From Balanoglossus misakiensis (lineage: Eukaryota; Hemichordata), in NCBI GenBank assembly GCA_040954595.2, contig CM082598.2, forward strand, positions 7,192,001 through 7,256,000: a stretch of 64,000 nt of DNA, in the 5' to 3' direction. The notes under the pieces were generated by a model. It saw only the letters and a program-made list of their open reading frames with translations, was not told the origin of the DNA and did not search any database. Below, piece after piece: positions 58,251 to 64,000 of this stretch (the first letter of the stretch is position 1; every line of letters starts with the position of its first letter). The position numbers and the translations under genes are program-made.

Positions 58251-61200
58251 TTTTGTTGTGGATGCAAAGAAATGGTAAAGTAAGCCAGAGGTCACACAAA
58301 ATTGTGACACAAATTTTTTATCTTAAACTGATCAGTGTCAAACAAAAAAAACAGATTTCTAAGCTCTATTGGTTAACTTAAATTAGATTATGTACAAAAT
58401 TATTGTGTAAAAGTTTAATACTTCATTGGGTGTTCCAGTCCACCAAATTTGAAGGCTGTATCTGCTGTACATGCCAAGGCATGGGATAGTAGACCAAAGG
58501 TCATTGCCAAAATTATCAAAAGATTTTGGTTGTGTCCTGGCAGCAGTAGTACTCATGTGAACAAAATCATGACTGTTGTGCTTTTTAACAAGAGGCATAT
58601 CCACATAAAATAATTTCTGGAATTACTGGATCAAAGAACATGTGGAAGTAGTCTAATAATTATGATATATTCTGTTCCTATGGTGACACGTATCCATAAA
58701 AAGAATTTGTGTGGTTTCAATGAGCACGCTAGAAATAGGAAATTTTAGTTTTTAATCGGAGATCAGAAAATCCAATTTGGCTCCAATAAGGTTTACCCAA
58801 TCACATTCTACTTGAAAACTTGATTAGAAATAAATGTTTTGAATTTTTTTTATTCTATTTTTCAAAAATCCAAAGCCACATGACCACTAACGATATTATT
58901 GTCAAACATTGAACCGCACAGTCAATTTGAACCTGATTGGCCCTGTAGTTTTTGAAAAGAAATGTCACCTTTTAAAGGTTATCCGAAAATCCAATATGGC
59001 CGCCATGAACAAGACAATTACAACTAAAAGCAGCATTGGAGGGACCAACGTGGTTAGTATGGTTCCAACAGAAAGCAAAGGCTGTATCTGTTAATGATGC
59101 TGAGAAATGGTAAATAAGCCAGAGGTCACGCAAATTTGGGCCAACAAATTTTGATATCAAACTGAGCTGTGTCCAACAGAAAACAGACTTCTAAGCTCTA
59201 TTGGTTAACTTGAAATAGCTTATGTACATAATTATTGTGTTAACGTTTAATACTTCATAAGGTGTTCCAGTCCACCAAATTTGAAGGCTGTATCTGCTGT
59301 ACATGCCAAGGCATGGGATAGTAGATCAAAGGTCATTGCCAAAATTATCAAAAGATTTGGGTTATGTCCTGGCAGCAGTAGTACTCATGTGAACAAAATC
59401 ATGACAGCTGTGCTGTTTAACAAGAGGCATATCCACATAAAATAAGTTCTTGAATTACTGGATCAAAGGACATGCGAGAGTCGAAAACAAGTTGTTTAAT
59501 CAAGTTTTGTAAAAATTTGATCAAAGAACATCTGAAAGTAGTCTAATAATTTTGATATATTCTGGTCCTATGGTGACTCATATCCATAAAAAGAATTTGT
59601 GTGGTTTCAACGAATACGCTAGAAATAGAAAATGTTAGTCTTTTATCAGAAAATTTTAGTCTTTTATCAGAGATCAGAAAATCCAATTTGGCTCCAATAA
59701 GGTTTACCCAATCACAATTTACTTGAAAACTTGATTATAAATAGATTTTTTGATTTTTTTTATGATATTTTTCAAAAATCCAAAGCCACATGACCACTGA
59801 CGATATTATTGTCAAACATTGAACCGCACAGTCAATTAGAACTTGATTGGCCCTGTATTTTTTGAAAAAAATGTCACCTTTTAAAGGTTATCCAAAAATC
59901 CAATATGGCCACCATGAAGAAGACAATTAAAACTAAACGCAGCATTGGAGGGACCAACGGGGTTAGCATGGTTCCAAGAGAAAGCAAAGGCTTTATCTGT
60001 TATAGATGCTGAGAAATGGTAAGTAAGCCATAGGTCACGCAAATTTGTGCTAACAAATTTTGATATCAAACTGAGCTGTGTCCAACAGAAAACAGACTTC
60101 TAAGCTCTATCGGTTAACTTGAAATAGCTTATGTACATAATTATTGTGTTAAAATTTAATTCTTCATTAGGTGTTCCAGTCCACCAAATTTAAAGGCTGT
60201 ATCTGCTGTACATGCCAAGGCATGGGATAATATATCAAAGGTCATTGCCAAAATTATCAAAATATGTGGGTTATGTCCTGTCAGCAGTAGTACTCATGTG
60301 AACAAAATCATGACTGTTGTGCTTTTTAACAAGAGGCATATCCAAATTAAATAAGTTCTCGAATTACTGGATCAAAGGACATGCGAGAGTCGCAAACAAA
60401 TTGTTTAATCAAGTTTTGTAAAATCTTGATCAAAGAACATATGAAAGTAGTCTAATAATTGTGATATATTCTGGTCATATGGTGACTCGTATCCATAAAA
60501 AGAATTTGTGTGGTTTCAATGAGCACGCTAGAAATAGGAAATTTTAGTCTTTTATCGGAGATCAGAAAATCCAATTTGGCTCCAATAGGGTTTATCCAAT
60601 CACAATTTACTTGAAAACTTGATTAGAAATAGATTTTTGAAATTTTTTTATGATATTTTTCAAAAATCCAAAGCCACATGACCACTAATGATATTATTGT
60701 CAAACATTGAACCGCACAGTCAATTAGAAGACCAAATTTGAAGGCTGTATCTGCTGTACATGCCAAGGCACTGGATAGTAGATCAAAGGTCATTGCCAAA
60801 ATTATCAAAAGATTTGGGTTATGTCCTGGCAGCAGTAGTACTCATGTGAACAAAATCATGACAGTTGAGCTTTTTAACAAGATGCATATCTATGTATAAT
60901 TTACTTCTTATAAAATAATATAAAGGACACTGTGGTGCCCTTTGGGGATTACACAGAAATTAGGTATTCGCCAGAATTAAATTCAGGGGCGACATTGGCA
61001 AGCATATATGGCATTACTATTTAAATACTATGGAAACATAAAAAAATTAACTATGCCAAATAAAGTGTTATGTGCCACAGCAATCTTACAAGCTACACTA
61101 AAAAAACAACAACTGATTTGTGTCCAAAAACTGTCTGTAAAAATACATGCGAGTATGACAAATTAATTAGTCCAATCAGACAGAGGCATTCACTGACCTA

Positions 61201-61958
61201 CCACCAGTTTATAATAAAATTATATAAAAATGCAAGATTCACAGAAGATTACTTCTGTCAGTTTTACAGGAGATCATCTAAACTTGTAAAAAAATCTCTA
61301 TTTTTTGCATGGCACCATGGTAAAATATGAAAATTTGCAATGTTTGATGTTCCGTGTCTAAATCATGTTTGATCTAATTTTCACGAAATTTTCAGATTAT
61401 ATTACAATATATGTGCAGATACAGATAGTGACTTCTGTTTTGGATATCTGGATTATAATTTAATTCCCAGGCGCTCAAATATGGTAAACCTAGCATTTTA
61501 CCATTGCAAATGGGCGGCCATATTGGGTTGACATTTCATTAGATGGCAATATTTGTTTATACACTGCAATTTGCTGAAAATCTGTTCAATCACTGTAGTA
61601 AGTGGAAATATTTAAATTCTTGTGTATTTTAGCAATCATAAAGCTGATATTACTACCAAAAAATTTTTATACAGTTACTTCTGGACAGCAAAAATTGCCA
61701 TCATTCAAGTCAAAGTCTCAGATCGGCCCTTTTGCTTGCCTGTGTCGAGCAGATATCAACAGTGGAGAAAGTTGGATAGTTTAATTTCTACATGTTACCT
61801 GTACTATCCTTGTAGACTATTAACATTAACAAGAATTTCATATTAAATTTTGGTATGATATGCATGGAAAGACTGGCTGGTTATAAATCATAAAAATGGA
61901 CGCCGTTGCACCATACAGTTTTACTGCATACACACGTATTTTAAGCAAACTGTGTCTT

Positions 61959-62268
61959 TCATGTATTCCACTTTTCTCCCTTCCTTGCTGGCTTTCTATA
62001 TTTCTTTTCTGACTGTGTCTTTATGAAATTACTGATTTTTTTTTTTTTTTTTTTGGGGGGGGGGGGTAATTCAATTTCTGGCTCAAAAAATTGTACTAGA
62101 GCTGGTAAGGTTTCCTGAAAATTAATCCCTGTATCTTTAACGCAGATGTGCAAGTTCATATAAAGTTCATTGGTTAAAGGAATATTATGAGCTGATAAAT
62201 TTACTAAGCTCTTCTTCCCAGTTAGAAGCTCTGCTATATTATCAACTACTCTCAATGCTACTTCAATA
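61959..62268 (-). other. Possible exon or element fragment, unknown product
   Basis: An open stretch on the minus strand of about 100 codons. The sequence just upstream reads 'tcaatttgcacag', which resembles a 3' splice acceptor, directly before 'GNIIEVALRVVDNIAELL'. There is no ATG at the start. The C-terminal part passes into a Pro/Lys run encoded by the G12-T19 tract, which looks artificial. I do not recognise a domain. It could be a relic of a host or transposon exon, or chance. Confidence 0.2.
62036..62066 (+). repeat. T19-G12 homopolymer pair
   Basis: Nineteen T followed by twelve G. The run is prone to slippage and to sequencing error. Confidence 0.9.
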
Positions 62269-64000
62269 ATGTTGCCTGTGCAAATTGACAATCAAAATAT
62301 CCATTAGTTAGACAACATATTTGGTTGGGTAATTACAGAATAATTACTTTAATTCCATGCATACTCTACCTAAACTCAAATTAGAATATATAACTAAAAT
62401 TATAGTTATACACAGGTCTATAAAATGCTAAGAAAATGTAAAATCTAGGAAAGAACACCCATGGGCATTCAGCTCTTAGCAGATAACATCAGTCACTTTG
62501 AAGACATGTCACTTCCCAGACTTTACTAAAAAAAACGTCCAACTCTGACGTTAAACGCATCTCCAAAAAATCCAATATGGCAACCATGAAGAAGACAATT
62601 AAAGCAACATGCTGCATTGGAGGGACCAAAGGCTGTTTCTGTTGTGGATGCCAAGAAATGGTAAAGTAAGCCAGAGGTCATGCAAAAATGTGCTAACAAA
62701 ATTTGATATCAAACTGATCAGTGTCCAACAAAAAACCAGACTTCTAAGCTCTATTGGTTAACTTGAAATAGCTTATGTACATAATTATTGTGTTAAAGTT
62801 TAATACTTCATTAGGTGTTCCAGTCCACCAAATTTGAAGGCTGTATCTGCTGTACATTCCAAGGCATGGGATAGTAGATCAAAGGTCATTGCCAAAATTA
62901 TCAAGAGATTTGGGATATGTCCTGGCAGCAGTAGTACTCATGTGAACAAAATCATGACAGCTGTGCTTTTTAACAAGAGGCATATCCACATAAAATAAGT
63001 TCTGGAATTACTGGATCAAAGGACATGCGAGAGTCGCAAACAAATTGTTTAATCGAGTTCTGTAAAAACTTGATTAAGGATATGTGAAAGTAGTCTAATA
63101 ATTGTGATATATTCTGGTCACATGGTGACTCGTATCCATAAAAAGAATGTGTGGTTTCAATAAGTAGGCTAGAAATAGGAAATTTTAGTCTTTTATCGGA
63201 GATCAGAAAATCCAATTTGGCTCCAATAAGGTTTAATTAATCACAATTCACTTGAAAACTTCATTAGAAATAGATTTTTGAAAATTTTTTATGATATTTT
63301 CCAAAAATCCAATTATGCATCCAAAGCCACATGACCACTACTGATACTATTATTGTCAAACATTGAACCGCACAGTAAATTAGAACTTGATTGGCCCAGT
63401 ATTTTTTGAAAAAAATGTCACCTTTTAAAGGTTATCCGAAAATCCAATATGGCCACCATGAAGAAGACAATTAAAACTAAAAGCAGCATTGGAGGGACCA
63501 AAGTGGTTAGCATGGTTCGAACAGAAAGCAAAGGCTGTATCTGTTATGGATGCTGAGAAATGGTAAGTAAGCGAGAGGTCACGCAAATTTGGGCCAACAA
63601 ATTTCGATATCAAACTGAGCTGTGTCCAACAGAAAACAGACTTCTCAGCTCTATTGGTTAACTTGAAATAGCTTATGTACATAATTATTGTGTTAAAATT
63701 TAATTCTTCATTAGGTGTTCCAGTCCACCAAATTTGAAGGCTGTATCTGCTGTACATGCCAAGGCATGGGATAATATATCAAAGGTCATTGCCAAAATTA
63801 TCAAAATATGTGGGTTATGTCCTGTCAGCAGTAGTACTCATGTGAACAAAATCATGACTGTTGTGCTTTTTAACAAGAGGCATATCCAAATTAAATAAGT
63901 TCTCGAATTACTGGATCAAAGGACATGCGAGAGTCGCAAACAAGTTGTTTAATCAAGTTTTGTAAAAATTTGATCAAAGAACATCTGAAAGTAGTCTAAT

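Larger units (their letters stand above)
60930..62560. other. Unexplained block interrupting repeat C
   Basis: About 1.6 kb not found in other repeat C units. It contains a T19-G12 run (62036-62066), a minus-strand trace of the unit ('cccaatatggccgccc' near 61520), and a possible exon. I found no inverted ends or target duplication. Confidence 0.5.
54296..64000 (+). repeat. Repeat family C array, about 0.8-0.9 kb units
   Basis: Tandem, partly deleted copies of one unit. Each begins near 'aatccaatatggccgccatg': 54681, 55329, about 56111, about 58035, 58989, 59896, 62569 and about 63440. Well-aligned neighbours are spaced about 907 and 870 bp. Each unit holds, in order, 'aaagcagcattggaggg', 'ggctgtatctg', 'tctattggttaacttgaaa', 'agatcaaaggtcattgcc', 'gtcctggcagcagtagtact', 'tatggtgactcgtatccat' and 'cacatgaccact'. 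Insertions and an internal deletion (near 60730) interrupt the series, and it runs off the window. Minus- and plus-strand ORFs of 60-110 codons recur with the repeat and look spurious. Confidence 0.88.

Noticed and set aside
58972-63757. Recurrent 60-110-codon minus-strand ORFs in repeat C ('LRDLWLTYHFSASITDTAFAF')
   Set aside because: They recur with the unit, are broken differently in each copy and show no domain.

Overview
The window is eukaryotic, repeat-dominated DNA, most likely from a marine invertebrate or other non-mammalian metazoan. The basis is the repertoire: a Ngaro-type tyrosine-recombinase retrotransposon, a chromodomain Ty3/Gypsy element, a piggyBac transposon, a MITE, a SINE tail with the common 'GGCGCTATATAAA' ending, and several satellite families. 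I see no bacterial operon, no rRNA gene, no canonical tRNA and no convincing single-copy host gene. The species cannot be named from the sequence. The setting looks like heterochromatin or another repeat-rich block.

Layout, left to right. (1) 1-12526: AT-rich satellite A, monomers of about 79-88 bp, arranged in large higher-order duplications offset by 4742 and 3312 bp. (2) 12527-17271: 5'-truncated Ngaro/DIRS-order retroelement with a broken gag, an intact RT-RNase H ORF, a frameshifted tyrosine recombinase, and a 3' end carrying the split direct repeat B1-A2-B2. (3) 17272-18326: satellite A again, in the opposite orientation. (4) 18327-19046: spacer. (5) 19047-26394: a nearly intact minus-strand chromodomain Gypsy element with 533-bp LTRs, PBS, PPT, gag-protease ORF and pol ORF. 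It is followed by 26395-29165, the 3' half of a second copy sharing the middle LTR, and by 29164-29452, a third pol scrap. (6) 30063-45813: satellite B, 192-bp monomer, with nested higher-order periods (512, 1071, 1583, 2526 bp). (7) 45814-48395: spacer with a tRNA-like hairpin, a G-quadruplex motif, degenerate repeats, a minisatellite and a GA-rich microsatellite. (8) 48395-64000: repeat family C, about 0.8-0.9 kb per unit in later copies, many copies carrying a DR1-like AGGTCAAAGGTCA motif. Its copies are interrupted by a TTAA-flanked piggyBac transposon (50885-54291), a TTAA-flanked MITE (57380-57955), a short SINE tail (58117-58250) and an unexplained 1.6-kb block.

How the parts work together: the coding content is all mobile-element machinery. 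The Gypsy element encodes what retrotransposition needs, with a chromodomain at the integrase C-terminus that may direct it to marked chromatin. The piggyBac ORF is open throughout with its three catalytic aspartates. The Ngaro element keeps its reverse transcriptase ORF but has a broken gag and recombinase. Neighbouring copies of repeat C act as natural empty sites and fix the boundaries of the inserted elements almost to the base.

Most open reading frames inside the satellites are by-products of stop-free repeats, not genes. I did not find a clearly new biological system. The best leads are the opposite satellite orientations around the Ngaro element, the LTR-sharing Gypsy tandem, the codon-phased 192-bp satellite, the DR1-bearing repeat family and the AT-hook tail of the piggyBac transposase.
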